Part shown: in pieces, positions 27,146-35,865 of the stretch
How the letters are laid out: each line of letters opens with the position of its first letter
Numbering within the stretch: the first letter of the stretch is position 1
Assembly (NCBI RefSeq): GCF_003260125.1
Contig: NZ_QHKO01000001.1
Span: forward strand, 1,010,914-1,074,913
Origin: Lujinxingia litoralis
Lineage (GTDB): Bacteria; Myxococcota_A; Bradymonadia; Bradymonadales; Bradymonadaceae
Direction of reading: 5' to 3'
DNA length: 64,000 nt
Position numbers and translations under genes: made by a program
Notes under the pieces: generated by a model
Databases searched by the model: none
Told to the model about the DNA's origin: nothing
The model's input: the letters and a program-made list of their open reading frames with translations, nothing else

Positions 27146-29344
27146 ATGCGAATGGGTCGACATCTTGGTGGTATCGGAATGTGGGGCGCGCTCCTGCTCT
27201 GCTCCACTGCGCTGCTCTTCAACGCACCTCCCGCCAGCGCTCAGCAGGCCGACCAGACGCCTGCCACCGCCCCAGACGTGCCCGCGCTGAGCGATACCGA
27301 CGCCCGAGCGTTTCAGCGTCAGGGCAAAGAGTTCCAGGAACGAGGGCAGGCGCTGGCCAAAAGCGCCGATGCATCGCAGCCGCTGAGCCCTGAAGAAGTG
27401 CTGCGCCAAATCCCCCGCCCTCATACCCCGGGCAACATCTATCGCTGGGTTCGCGACACCATCGCTTTTGAGCCCTACGCGGGTGCGCTGCGCGGCGTGC
27501 AGGGCACGTTGATCGCCGGAGCGGGAAATGCCGTCGATCAAGCCCTTCTCACCGAAGCACTCCTGCGCCAGGCGGGTCATCCCACACGCTTTGCCAGCGG
27601 TCGACTCCACGCCGCCGACGCCACCGAAGTCCTGCAACGCGCCGCCGGAACGGCCCACCTCCGAAGCGGCAGCGCTCTCCCCAAGCTCGCAGCCGCGACC
27701 CTCGACCCGGGGCTGGTGGCGCAGCTCAGAGACCACATCTGGGTCGAGACACGCTTTCAAGGCGCGTACATTCCCGTCGATCCGGTCGCCGCCCCGCTGG
27801 TCGGCATGACTCCGGCGCGAGCTCAGGAGCACTCCGAGAAACTTCCCGCCCACTTTGAAACCTCCTTCGACATTGAGCTGGTCGGCCGACTCAACGACAC
27901 TCAGCGCATCTCGCATCTGACCGTCTCCGGCCCCCTGCCCCGCTATGCCTACCGAACCTTGAGCCTGGCCTTTGAACCGGACCCTACTCGCAACCGCGGG
28001 CGAGTCCCGGTGCTGGCGGTTGGAGAGCAGACGACCCGCGGACAATCGATTCCCGTGGAGGCTCTGGAGTCGCTGGAGCTGGTCTTTCGACTGCGCTTTG
28101 GCGATCGAGAACGACGTTGGACGCAGACGCTCTACCGCAGCTCGCAAGACGTCGACATCTTTACCTTCGACCAGCAGCACTTCGGCGTCACGATCATCCC
28201 CGGGTGGTCCTCGGACGCCTGGGTCGCTCGCCGCGCCGCGCAGGCCACCTCGGAGTCGGCTGAATTGCTCATCCAGTGGAGTGACTCACTGGCGGCCACA
28301 GCTCCGCCGGGCGCCGACGCTACTCACGCGCTGGAAACCTCCAATGCGTTGCTCCACCGACTTAACGCCGCACTTCCCGCAGCCTTTATCCGAAACCTCG
28401 ACCGGGCCCTGGCTCACCACGCCCGCCTGCTGGGCGTGCACCCTCTTCTAACCGAACCCCGCGCAGTGGTAACGGCCACGCTGAGACGCGGCGACCAACT
28501 CTATGTCGATCTTCAGCTCTCCGGTGACCGGGTCGATGCGACGCCGCTGGGCAACGTTCCCCCGGTGGCTACGGCGGCGTTTGGCGGAATGTATGGCCAG
28601 CTTCTCGACACGCTCACCGCCGACTTTCTCGAATCTTACGGAAATCGTCAGATCGTGACCGTGGCACGCATCTTCCGCCACGCCACCTCACACCAGATTC
28701 CCATGACGACGCTGGATGCGCGTACGCAGGAGAATCTTAAACGTTTGCCCCTGGACACCAGCACCCACGAGCGCATCACCGATCAGCTCCGCCGCCACGG
28801 ACGGGTTACCCTATCCCCAACCCGCTCGGTCCCCCTGGATGACGTCGAGCATTTTGGCTGGTGGTCGGTCGACCCCGCCAGCGGCTTGATGCGAGCCCAC
28901 CCCGCCGACGCGATGCTCGACGGAGTTCCCCGAGGGGAGAGCCACGAGGTCACCAACGCCCAACTTCTCCGGGCGTTCTCCGGGCATATCGATTCTGCAT
29001 TAAGCGCTACTTCCGCCGCTCTTCAACCGACGCCTGCAACACGCTCCGCGATCTGCGTCGCCACGCGTGAATACCTGGCGCTAAGCCGCGCGTTTTGCGC
29101 GACGCGCCAGCCGCTGGCTTCTCCCGAGCTTTCTGCATGCCTGGTCGATCCGCAAGGCGGGTTGGAAACCGCTTCCGGACACGACCTGCTGGGATTGGCG
29201 GCCGGTAGCTGCACTGAGCAGCTCGCACGCACCCGCTGCGGAGCGGTCTACGCCCGCGCCATCGCACGTGGCGAACTACAGGTCCTCGCCGGCGAAACCA
29301 GTGAGGAGCCGGAGCTCAGCTCACCGCTTCCGCACTGCCCTTGA
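27146..29344 (+). CDS. Exported transglutaminase-fold protein lacking catalytic Cys
   Basis: The 732-residue protein has a signal peptide (about 1-33, ending PPASAQQ). Residues 95-220 match a transglutaminase-like core: IPRPHTPGNIYRWVRDTIAF, GNAVDQALLTEALLRQAGHP, HIWVETRF and IPVDPV. The His (H197) and Asp (D212) are present, but the position of the catalytic Cys, normally in G-x-C-x-D, is Ala129 (GNAVD). It may therefore be a binding or scaffold protein. The remaining 500 residues are unrecognised. GGGAGG lies 6 bases before the ATG at 27146. It is the last gene on the plus strand before the convergent sulfur cluster. Confidence 0.75.
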   Translation: MRMGRHLGGIGMWGALLLCSTALLFNAPPASAQQADQTPATAPDVPALSDTDARAFQRQGKEFQERGQALAKSADASQPLSPEEVLRQIPRPHTPGNIYRWVRDTIAFEPYAGALRGVQGTLIAGAGNAVDQALLTEALLRQAGHPTRFASGRLHAADATEVLQRAAGTAHLRSGSALPKLAAATLDPGLVAQLRDHIWVETRFQGAYIPVDPVAAPLVGMTPARAQEHSEKLPAHFETSFDIELVGRLNDTQRISHLTVSGPLPRYAYRTLSLAFEPDPTRNRGRVPVLAVGEQTTRGQSIPVEALESLELVFRLRFGDRERRWTQTLYRSSQDVDIFTFDQQHFGVTIIPGWSSDAWVARRAAQATSESAELLIQWSDSLAATAPPGADATHALETSNALLHRLNAALPAAFIRNLDRALAHHARLLGVHPLLTEPRAVVTATLRRGDQLYVDLQLSGDRVDATPLGNVPPVATAAFGGMYGQLLDTLTADFLESYGNRQIVTVARIFRHATSHQIPMTTLDARTQENLKRLPLDTSTHERITDQLRRHGRVTLSPTRSVPLDDVEHFGWWSVDPASGLMRAHPADAMLDGVPRGESHEVTNAQLLRAFSGHIDSALSATSAALQPTPATRSAICVATREYLALSRAFCATRQPLASPELSACLVDPQGGLETASGHDLLGLAAGSCTEQLARTRCGAVYARAIARGELQVLAGETSEEPELSSPLPHCP

Positions 29345-29864
29345 GCGCTGCTTCCCCACGGTGAAGCTCCGGCGCCTCGAAACGACGCACCCCTTCAAAC
29401 CCACCCTGCTCCTCCAGAAACCGAAAGAGCGTGGCGCCATCGGCCTGCCCCTTCCGCACCGACACGACCAGATAGTCGGTGTCGGGGTAGATCGGCTCCA
29501 GCGCTTCCTCCTCGCTGTCCCGAGGAAAGGTCGCCGCCGCCACATCTTCGGCGCTGAAATAGTCCCCCACATCGGGATGACTGTGCACAATCGCCGCCAG
29601 GTGTTCCCCGCGCTCATCGACGCGAACGAACTCCATCGGGTCGATCATGTAAAAATCGCGCGCCGTGCGCGGGTACATCTCTGGATCAAGGGCGTGATAG
29701 CGATCGGCAACGTTCTCACAGGGATGAAAACGCCAGCTCCCATCCTCACTCTGAAGAACCAACCCACAGCCCTCCTCTGGATAGGCCGCCGAGACCCACG
29801 TGCTAAGCTCGGCCAGAAGCGCGGGTGTCCAGCGCTCGTCCACACGATGCAAAGATGCGCTCAT
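29316..29864 (-). CDS. JAMM/MPN+ metallopeptidase (Mec-like)
   Basis: The 182-residue zinc peptidase has the JAMM motif: E30/E31 in YPEEGCGLV, then H94-S-H96-P97 and S104-x-x-D107 (VHSHPDVGDYFSAED). In mycobacteria the homologue Mec+ frees cysteine from the CysO-cysteine adduct; related enzymes trim sulfur-carrier tails to expose Gly-Gly. The neighbours cysM and cysO make both roles likely here. I chose ATG 29864, four bases beyond the cysM stop, with GGAG 8 bases upstream. Its 3' end overlaps the convergent gene ending at 29344 by 29 bases. Confidence 0.85.
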   Translation of the reverse strand: MSASLHRVDERWTPALLAELSTWVSAAYPEEGCGLVLQSEDGSWRFHPCENVADRYHALDPEMYPRTARDFYMIDPMEFVRVDERGEHLAAIVHSHPDVGDYFSAEDVAAATFPRDSEEEALEPIYPDTDYLVVSVRKGQADGATLFRFLEEQGGFEGVRRFEAPELHRGEAALKGSAEAVS

Positions 29865-29868
29865 CGGG

Positions 29869-30813
29869 TCACTCTCCAAAATAGCGATCCGCATGGTCGC
29901 AGATCACCGTCACGACCACGCCTTCGTCCAGTTCCCGGGCAACCTGCAGCGCCGCGAACACACTGGCGCCGGCAGAGTTTCCGCAGGCAATGCCTTCTTC
30001 AACCGCCATGCGCTCGGCCATATCCCAGCCATCTTCGGTCTCCATCCACATCAACCGATCGAGCTTCGACTCATCGTAGATCCCGGGCTTAATGGAGCTG
30101 GGCATATGCTTGAGCCCCTCAAGCCCGTGAAACGCGTCGGCCGGTTGGCAGCCGATGACTTGAATCTGGTCGTTGAACCCTTTGAGCCCGCGCCCCGTCC
30201 CCATCACCGTGCCCGACGTGCCGGTACACGCCACAAAATGAGTGACTCGCCCACCGGTCTGCTCCCAGATTTCGGGAGCCGTGGTCAGCTCGTGGGCCCG
30301 GGGGTTGGAGGGGTTGCCATACTGATTGGCGTAAAAATACTTCCCGCTGGTGTCTTCGGCGACCAGCTCACGGACCAGGCGAATCGCCCCATCGCTACCG
30401 TCCATCGGATCGCTGAAAATAATTTTCGCTCCGAAGGTCTCGACGATGTGTTTGCGCTGCGGCGAAACATTCTCGGGCATCACCAAATGCACCTCTACGC
30501 CCATGGCCGCACCCAGCATCGCGTAGGCGATGCCGGTGTTGCCGCTGGTCGCGTCGATCAGAACCTGACCGTGTCCCAGATCACCGCGCTCAAAGGCGTC
30601 GAGCAAGATCTGACGTGCCGGGCGATCCTTCACCGAGCCGCCCGGATTCATGCTCTCCATCTTCACCCAGACCTCGACCCCTTCGGGCAGATCCGCGGCC
30701 ACGTTTCGCAGGCGCACCAGCGGCGTATTGCCCACCAGCTCCACCAGCGACTCTCGCCGCACCGGCGATCGCCTGGCTCCGGGACGCCCGGTCCATGCAG
30801 GGTTGACGCTCAT
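29869..30813 (-). CDS. cysM: Cysteine synthase, CysM type
   Basis: The 314-residue PLP enzyme makes cysteine from an activated serine and a sulfur donor. Catalytic features are intact: Lys62 in NPGGSVKDRPA, the substrate loop SGNTGIA and the phosphate loop GTSGT. With a CysO-type sulfur carrier overlapping its start (ATGA) and a JAMM peptidase behind it, it probably uses O-phosphoserine or O-acetylserine and protein thiocarboxylate, like mycobacterial CysM. Donor and acceptor are inference. Confidence 0.88.
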   Translation of the reverse strand: MSVNPAWTGRPGARRSPVRRESLVELVGNTPLVRLRNVAADLPEGVEVWVKMESMNPGGSVKDRPARQILLDAFERGDLGHGQVLIDATSGNTGIAYAMLGAAMGVEVHLVMPENVSPQRKHIVETFGAKIIFSDPMDGSDGAIRLVRELVAEDTSGKYFYANQYGNPSNPRAHELTTAPEIWEQTGGRVTHFVACTGTSGTVMGTGRGLKGFNDQIQVIGCQPADAFHGLEGLKHMPSSIKPGIYDESKLDRLMWMETEDGWDMAERMAVEEGIACGNSAGASVFAALQVARELDEGVVVTVICDHADRYFGE

Positions 30814-31091
30814 TTTGAACCACCGGCAATCGCGGGCACGATCGAAACGGTGTCCCCCTGGCTCAGGGGCGTCTCCAGCTTGTCCTGAAAACGAATATCT
30901 TCCTCGTTGGCGAAGATATTGACGAAGCGGCGCACGCTCCCGTCGTTACCAAAGATCTTGCTCTTGAGCCCCGGATGCGCCTCGGCCAGTTGGGTGAGCG
31001 CCTCCCCCACGGTGCTGGCTTCCACCGATACCGTTTCCTGTCCTTCGGTGAACTTACGCAGCGGGGTGGGAATGCGAATGCTGACGGTCAT
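30810..31091 (-). CDS. Sulfur-carrier protein, ThiS/MoaD family (CysO-like)
   Basis: The 93-residue beta-grasp protein carries sulfur as a C-terminal thiocarboxylate. It has the family pattern (IRIPTPLRKFT, a helix with VGEALTQLAEAHPGLK, RFVNIFANEEDIRF) but ends Gly90-Gly91-Ser92-Lys93, so two residues must be removed before activation. The neighbouring JAMM peptidase is the obvious processing enzyme; carriers with such tails are known in quinolobactin and Wolinella homocysteine pathways. AAGGAG precedes the ATG at 31091. No E1-like activating enzyme is in the window. Confidence 0.88.
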   Translation of the reverse strand: MTVSIRIPTPLRKFTEGQETVSVEASTVGEALTQLAEAHPGLKSKIFGNDGSVRRFVNIFANEEDIRFQDKLETPLSQGDTVSIVPAIAGGSK

Positions 31092-31159
31092 AACGACTCC
31101 TTTTCGTACTCTTGGGGGTTAAGAAAGTAGTTTCATTTCAACAGGGTGTTCTCGGCACA

Positions 31160-31196
31160 GGGACGCCCGGGGGGCATCCCACGGTCGAATTCGACC
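31160..31196 (-). promoter_or_regulatory. two inverted repeats before the sulfur-carrier gene
   Basis: In the 105-base gap after the CysK-like gene there is a perfect 14-base palindrome GGTCGAATTCGACC (31183-31196) and then GGGATGCC-CCCCG-GGCGTCCC (31160-31180, one G-T pair). They could be a processing site, an operator or a weak terminator that lowers expression of the downstream genes. No T run follows. Confidence 0.45.
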
Positions 31197-32108
31197 TCAC
31201 TCGGCATGCGCTGCGCCGATAAGCTCGCGCTCCCAGCCCAGATAACGCTGCCCGCTATCGGGATTCAGCGCCACGATGACCTCGTTCGGCCCGAGTTCCT
31301 TCTGGAGTTTCAGGGCCAGGCCCACACAGGCGGCCCCTTTGGGACCAACCAGAATGCCCTCACGTGCGGCCAACTCATCGCGTAACGCAAAGGCCTCAGC
31401 CATCGAGATGCGGGCGAGCTCGTTAAAACGATGCTCTTTGAACTCCGGAAGTTCCAACTCTCCCAGAATTGCTCCCCCCATGCGCAGCGAGGGATACCCC
31501 TCACGCAGCTCTCGGGCCACATGTCGGAAGGTGCCGCCGGTGGAAATTGAGGTGATGAACGCCCCCAGAGGCGCCCCCTCCAGCGCGCTGAGCACCTCGC
31601 TCGCCATCGCCGCATACGCATCGCGCACCGCCTCGCGGCGATAGCTATCGACATAGAGGCGATCCGGAGCCTGGCGCGCCCATTCGGCCGCCTTCTCAAT
31701 CGCCTCCGACAAACCACCTTCGGCGCTCGTCCACTCGATCCGCGCTCCGTAGCGCGACACCAGATCCAGAAGGCGGCGGCTGGAGTCCTCCGGAGCAAAC
31801 ACCCGGGTATTTAAGCCGAGCACATCGCCGATGAGCGCCGCGGCCACCGCGGAGTCGTCCAGCCCGGCCACCGCCACGCTGTCGCCCTCCACCACATTTC
31901 CCGAAGCCATCCCCCGCTCCAGGATCTCGGCGACGTAGCGATCGCGCAGGCTCCCGCTGGGGTTAAACTGCTCCATCTTCACGTAGACACTGGCCCCGCC
32001 GGGCTCTCCCACCTGCTTTAGACGCACCAGCGGCGTATTGCCTACCAGCTCGTCCATTCGTTCGACCACCGGCGCCTCTCGCTCCGAGCGCGCATCTTCA
32101 GATGACAT
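31197..32108 (-). CDS. Cysteine-synthase-like protein, PLP lysine replaced (likely pseudoenzyme)
   Basis: The 303-residue protein is a clear homologue of CysK/CysM (ELVGNTPLVRLKQVG, NPSGSLRDRYV, STGGTFRHVA). However, the lysine that binds PLP is Arg55 (GSLRD instead of GSVKD), the substrate loop SGNTG is replaced by AGLDDS, and the usual C-terminal SSGA is GPKGA. It therefore cannot form the normal internal aldimine and is unlikely to make cysteine. It overlaps the upstream Rrf2 gene by 11 bases, so the two are translationally coupled. An Rrf2-CysK sensory complex is known (CymR with CysK in Firmicutes), which makes an O-acetylserine-sensing partner a reasonable hypothesis. Confidence 0.85.
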   Translation of the reverse strand: MSSEDARSEREAPVVERMDELVGNTPLVRLKQVGEPGGASVYVKMEQFNPSGSLRDRYVAEILERGMASGNVVEGDSVAVAGLDDSAVAAALIGDVLGLNTRVFAPEDSSRRLLDLVSRYGARIEWTSAEGGLSEAIEKAAEWARQAPDRLYVDSYRREAVRDAYAAMASEVLSALEGAPLGAFITSISTGGTFRHVARELREGYPSLRMGGAILGELELPEFKEHRFNELARISMAEAFALRDELAAREGILVGPKGAACVGLALKLQKELGPNEVIVALNPDSGQRYLGWERELIGAAHAE

Positions 32109-32553
32109 AGGTGAACCCCTGATAACACTGCCGGGAAAATCCCAGCTCTTCGCCTCGCTCGATCAGATCAGCGATGGTCACCTCGCTGAGTAAATCGATC
32201 ATTTTGCCAAAGATCTCCTGGCAAACCACATCCGGAACTCGGGCGGCACTCTCCTCCGAAGCATCTCCCAACGCATCGGGTAACTCCGGCAGATCTTCCA
32301 GCGCCGCAAAAACCTTCGCTAAGGTCAGCGCCCCCGGCTCCACGACAAGTCGATAGCCCCCGCGGGGCCCGCGCTTGCTCTCCACCAGCCCGGCTCGCTT
32401 TAAATCCAAAAAAATCTGCTCAAGAAAGCGCACCGGCACCTGCGCACGCTCGGCAATCTCACGCACCTGGGTGGGTTCACCGGCGCTGTGATAGGCCAGA
32501 TCAAAGATGGCTCTCAATCCGTAGATCGCTCGATTTGAAAGGCGCATCGACAT
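32098..32553 (-). CDS. Rrf2-family transcriptional regulator (CymR/IscR-like)
   Basis: The 151-residue protein starts with the Rrf2 winged helix (about 1-80): RLSNRAIYGLRAIFDLA, VPVRFLEQIFLDLKRAGLV and the wing GPRGGYRL. The three clustered cysteines of IscR are absent; only Cys in VVCQEI and SRQCYQ remain, so a [2Fe-2S] site of IscR type is unlikely and CymR is the closer parallel. It heads the sulfur cluster and probably controls it. The overlap with the CysK-like gene links the two proteins. Confidence 0.88.
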   Translation of the reverse strand: MSMRLSNRAIYGLRAIFDLAYHSAGEPTQVREIAERAQVPVRFLEQIFLDLKRAGLVESKRGPRGGYRLVVEPGALTLAKVFAALEDLPELPDALGDASEESAARVPDVVCQEIFGKMIDLLSEVTIADLIERGEELGFSRQCYQGFTYVI

Positions 32554-32609
32554 TCTCGACAGTTCAGGTCGTGTTTATGCAGAACAATTCCGACCAACGT
32601 ACTCAACTT

Positions 32610-32638
32610 TCCCTAGCGTACGCCTCCAAAACCGTCAA
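32610..32638 (-). promoter_or_regulatory. candidate promoter of the sulfur cluster
   Basis: On the minus strand TTGACG is followed after 17 bases by TAGGGA. The spacer and start region are flanked by a split inverted repeat, CGTAC (32598-32602) and GTACG (32618-32622), which overlaps the -10 and could be a regulator site. Predicted start near 32603, about 50 bases before rrf2. Confidence 0.4.
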
Positions 32639-32734
32639 TACGGCCCCGCTATTTCACAGTTCAACGCTTTGAGCCTCATCGGCTAAACTCCCCGGGTTCA
32701 TCTCCCGACCCCATCGGTCTCCGTAGGAGCGCTC

Positions 32735-35700
32735 GTGCATCGCCTGGTCTTTATCTTCTTTCTCTTCTCAGGGTTCAGCAGCCTGGTCTTCGAGGTCATC
32801 TGGGCCCGCATGCTTCAACAGGTCTTCGGCACCACGAGCTTCGCGATCAGCACCCTGCTCACCGCCTTCATGGCCGGACTCGCCATCGGCAGCCTCCTCG
32901 GCGGACGCCTGGCTCGCCAGGTCAAAAGCCCGCTGCGCATCTACGGCATCCTCGAAGCCTCCATCGGTCTCTACGCCCTGCTGGTTCCCCTGCTCCTGGC
33001 CTACCTCCCCACGCTCTACGCGCCTCTCTTCGAGCGCTTTATGGGCGACTTCTACCTCTTCAGCCTGCTGCGTTTCGTCGCCGTATTCGTGATCCTGGTC
33101 CTGCCTACCACCCTGATGGGCGCAACCCTCCCTCTGGTGAGCCAGTGGCTGGCCGACCGTCAACGCATCTTTCACGGAAGCATCGGCCTCCTCTACGGCG
33201 CCAACACCCTGGGAGCCTGCCTGGGCACCTTCCTCGCCGGCTTTGTCCTCCTGCCGGCGTTCGGACTGCACACGACCAACCTGATCTTCGTGGGCGTGAA
33301 CCTCGCGCTCGGAGCCGCCGTGCTACTGAGCTACCGCAGACTCGAGCGCAGCATAGCCCACGAAGAAAACCCCGAACTTCAGGCCGAGCTCAGCGAAGAC
33401 GACATGGCACTGATCCAGGGCGGAACCGCCCTGGCCCGCCCGATCCCCACATGGGCGCTGCGCCTTACCCTGACGCTCTTCGGACTCACAGGCCTGGTCG
33501 CCATGAGCTATCAGGTGCTCTGGACCCGGGCCTACGTCATCACCCTGGGGAGCTCGACCTACTCCTTTACCCTCGTCCTCACCGCCATCCTCATCGCCAT
33601 CGCCCTGGGCAGCGTCCTTGTCTCCCCTCTTCTAAAACGCGTCCAACGCCCCATCTACCTGCTGGCCCTGCTCCAGGCTCTGGTCGCCGCCAGCGCCACC
33701 GTCGGCTTCTACGTCCTCGACCGAATCCCGGCATTTCTCTACGACCGCGCACGCGACACCATCTCCGGCGTCGGTGAGATCTACGCCTATCAATTCGGAC
33801 TGGTCGCCCTCGTCGTCTTCTTGCCCTCTCTTTTTCAGGGCATGAGCTTTCCGGTGGTCGTGCGCGCGGTCAACGCTCGCATCGAAGAGACCGGTGAAGA
33901 AGTCGGCGCGGCCTACGCCTTCAACACCGCCGGCTCGATTGTGGGCAGCTTCGCCGCGGGCTTTGTCATCATGCCCTGGCTGGGAATGCAGCGCGCCATC
34001 GCCACAATGATTCTCGTCAACCTCACGGTCGCCGCCCTGCTCTGCGCGATCGAGTTGAGCCAACGCTTTGAACCCCGACGCGCCCTCACCATGCTCCTGG
34101 CCCTCCTCACCGGCGCCTCCCTCTTCTATATCGCTCCTCCCATCGACCGCGCTCGCCTCAGCGCCGGCATGTTCCGAGTCCACCTGGCCCGTGAGGTCTA
34201 TTCCCCGAAGAGCTTTGAGAGCAGCACCCCCGAGATTCTCTATTATGAGGATGGCCTTACCGCCACGACCTCCGTGGAGAAACGCGGAGGCGGCGTGGCC
34301 CTCAAAGCCAACGGCAAACCTGAGGCCAGCGACGGTGCCGATATGGACACCCAGATCCTCGTCGGACTCCTGCCCTTTGTCGCCCGCAGCGCCTTCGCGG
34401 ATGTCGCACTCGGACAGGAAGAAGCCGCCATGGTCGGGTTCGGCAGCGGCGTGACCGCCGGCGCCAGCCTCCAGTGGCCCCTCAAACGCCTGGAGGTCGT
34501 CGAAATCGAGGCCACCATGATCGAGGCCTCCCGCTTCTTTGAACACGTCAACCACCGCCCCCTCGAAGACCCCCGGCACGTCCTCATCGAAAGCGATGGA
34601 CGCAACTACCTGGAGTACTCCCCCCGCACCTACGACGTGATCGTCTCCGAACCCTCCAACCCCTGGATCGCCGGAGTCTCCTCGCTCTTCACCGTCGAGT
34701 ACTTCGAGCGCGTCCGCCAGAAACTCAACCCCGGCGGCGTCTACGGTCAGTGGGTCCAGCTCTACGAACTCCATCCCGACAACGTGCGCCGCGTCTTTGC
34801 CACCTTCCTGGCCGCCTTTCCCCACGTCCACGCCTTCTCCTCCAAGGCCAAGAGCACCGACCTGATCCTCCTGGGCAGCGACCGCCCCCTGGCCTTTCCC
34901 CCCGAAGGCTTTGAACGCGCCTGGTCCATCGACACCGTACGCACCGAACTCCAGCGCGTGGGCATCAAAGACGTGATGGACCTCTACGGGCTGGCCTTCA
35001 TGAACCAGGCCGAACTCGAGGCCTTCGCCGCTGGCAGCGAACTCAACACCGACGACAACGGCCTGCTCGAGTTCAACGCCCCCCATGACTTGATCTTCTA
35101 CAGCGTCGGAGAACTCTTTTTCGCTCGCCACTACTTCAGCGGAGAGATCTACGGGGATCTCCGCCCCTACCTTCAGAACTGGCCCACCGACTGGTCCCCG
35201 AACCAGATCGCGCGCCTGGCGCGCGGCGCCTGGCGCGCCGGCAAAGCCGACCTCGCACGCGATATCCTCCACGAAACCGGCCTGCGCAACGCCCGGGGCC
35301 GCGACCCACTGCTCGATGAACTCATCGGCGTCCTCGACGCCGATCACTTACCCATCGCCCCGGCCGCCGAAGCGACCTTCGCTGCCAGCGACGACCCCTA
35401 CCAGGAAGCCGCTCAACGCGCCGGCTCACCGCAGGGCGCAAAGCAAGTGATCCAGGAACTCTACGAGCAGCAGCGCGCCCCCCGCCAGGGCTACGACGGA
35501 CGCCGCGGGCTCCTGCACGCCTACGCACTCACCGTCAGCGGCGATGCCCGCGGCGCCCAACGCCAGCTCGACCACCTTCACAACATCCCAGACGTCACCC
35601 ACACCCCCCTCTACCCGCTACTCGCCGGCCAGGTCTATCAGGCGCGCCGGCGCTACCGAGAGGCCTATCGGGCACTCTCCCTCGCAACCCTTGCGACCGA

Positions 35701-35788
35701 CCTGCCCACCCCCCATCCTCCCACTGCCCACGACCTCCCCGCGCCCGTCAACGCTCTGCCCGAACCCCACACCTCGCCCGCCGACTAA
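32735..35788 (+). CDS. Membrane-fused spermidine synthase-like protein
   Basis: The 1017-residue protein has an N-terminal transporter-like membrane region of about 12 segments (1-480, including FSGFSSLVFEVIWARMLQ and GATLPLVSQWL). A spermidine-synthase-type domain follows (about 495-790: VGFGSGVTAGASLQWP, VVEIEATMIEASRFF, VIVSEPSNPWIAGVSSLF) and a C-terminal helical tail of about 200 residues. The catalytic acidic loop is SEPSNP rather than the usual D-x-S-D-P, so polyamine synthesis is unproven. The start is GTG at 32735 with AGGAG 6 bases upstream. It is divergent from the sulfur cluster. Confidence 0.85.
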   Translation: MHRLVFIFFLFSGFSSLVFEVIWARMLQQVFGTTSFAISTLLTAFMAGLAIGSLLGGRLARQVKSPLRIYGILEASIGLYALLVPLLLAYLPTLYAPLFERFMGDFYLFSLLRFVAVFVILVLPTTLMGATLPLVSQWLADRQRIFHGSIGLLYGANTLGACLGTFLAGFVLLPAFGLHTTNLIFVGVNLALGAAVLLSYRRLERSIAHEENPELQAELSEDDMALIQGGTALARPIPTWALRLTLTLFGLTGLVAMSYQVLWTRAYVITLGSSTYSFTLVLTAILIAIALGSVLVSPLLKRVQRPIYLLALLQALVAASATVGFYVLDRIPAFLYDRARDTISGVGEIYAYQFGLVALVVFLPSLFQGMSFPVVVRAVNARIEETGEEVGAAYAFNTAGSIVGSFAAGFVIMPWLGMQRAIATMILVNLTVAALLCAIELSQRFEPRRALTMLLALLTGASLFYIAPPIDRARLSAGMFRVHLAREVYSPKSFESSTPEILYYEDGLTATTSVEKRGGGVALKANGKPEASDGADMDTQILVGLLPFVARSAFADVALGQEEAAMVGFGSGVTAGASLQWPLKRLEVVEIEATMIEASRFFEHVNHRPLEDPRHVLIESDGRNYLEYSPRTYDVIVSEPSNPWIAGVSSLFTVEYFERVRQKLNPGGVYGQWVQLYELHPDNVRRVFATFLAAFPHVHAFSSKAKSTDLILLGSDRPLAFPPEGFERAWSIDTVRTELQRVGIKDVMDLYGLAFMNQAELEAFAAGSELNTDDNGLLEFNAPHDLIFYSVGELFFARHYFSGEIYGDLRPYLQNWPTDWSPNQIARLARGAWRAGKADLARDILHETGLRNARGRDPLLDELIGVLDADHLPIAPAAEATFAASDDPYQEAAQRAGSPQGAKQVIQELYEQQRAPRQGYDGRRGLLHAYALTVSGDARGAQRQLDHLHNIPDVTHTPLYPLLAGQVYQARRRYREAYRALSLATLATDLPTPHPPTAHDLPAPVNALPEPHTSPAD

Positions 35789-35865
35789 CCTCCCCCCCGA
35801 CGAGGCCCCCGATTCCCGGCGTCCACCCCAAAACCGGGGCCTCCACACCCCAAACACACTGACCA

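Noticed and set aside
33632..35347. Long minus-strand frame (571 codons) across the spermidine-synthase-like gene
   Set aside because: Antisense shadow rich in Gly/Val/Asp/Glu; the plus-strand protein has clear domains.
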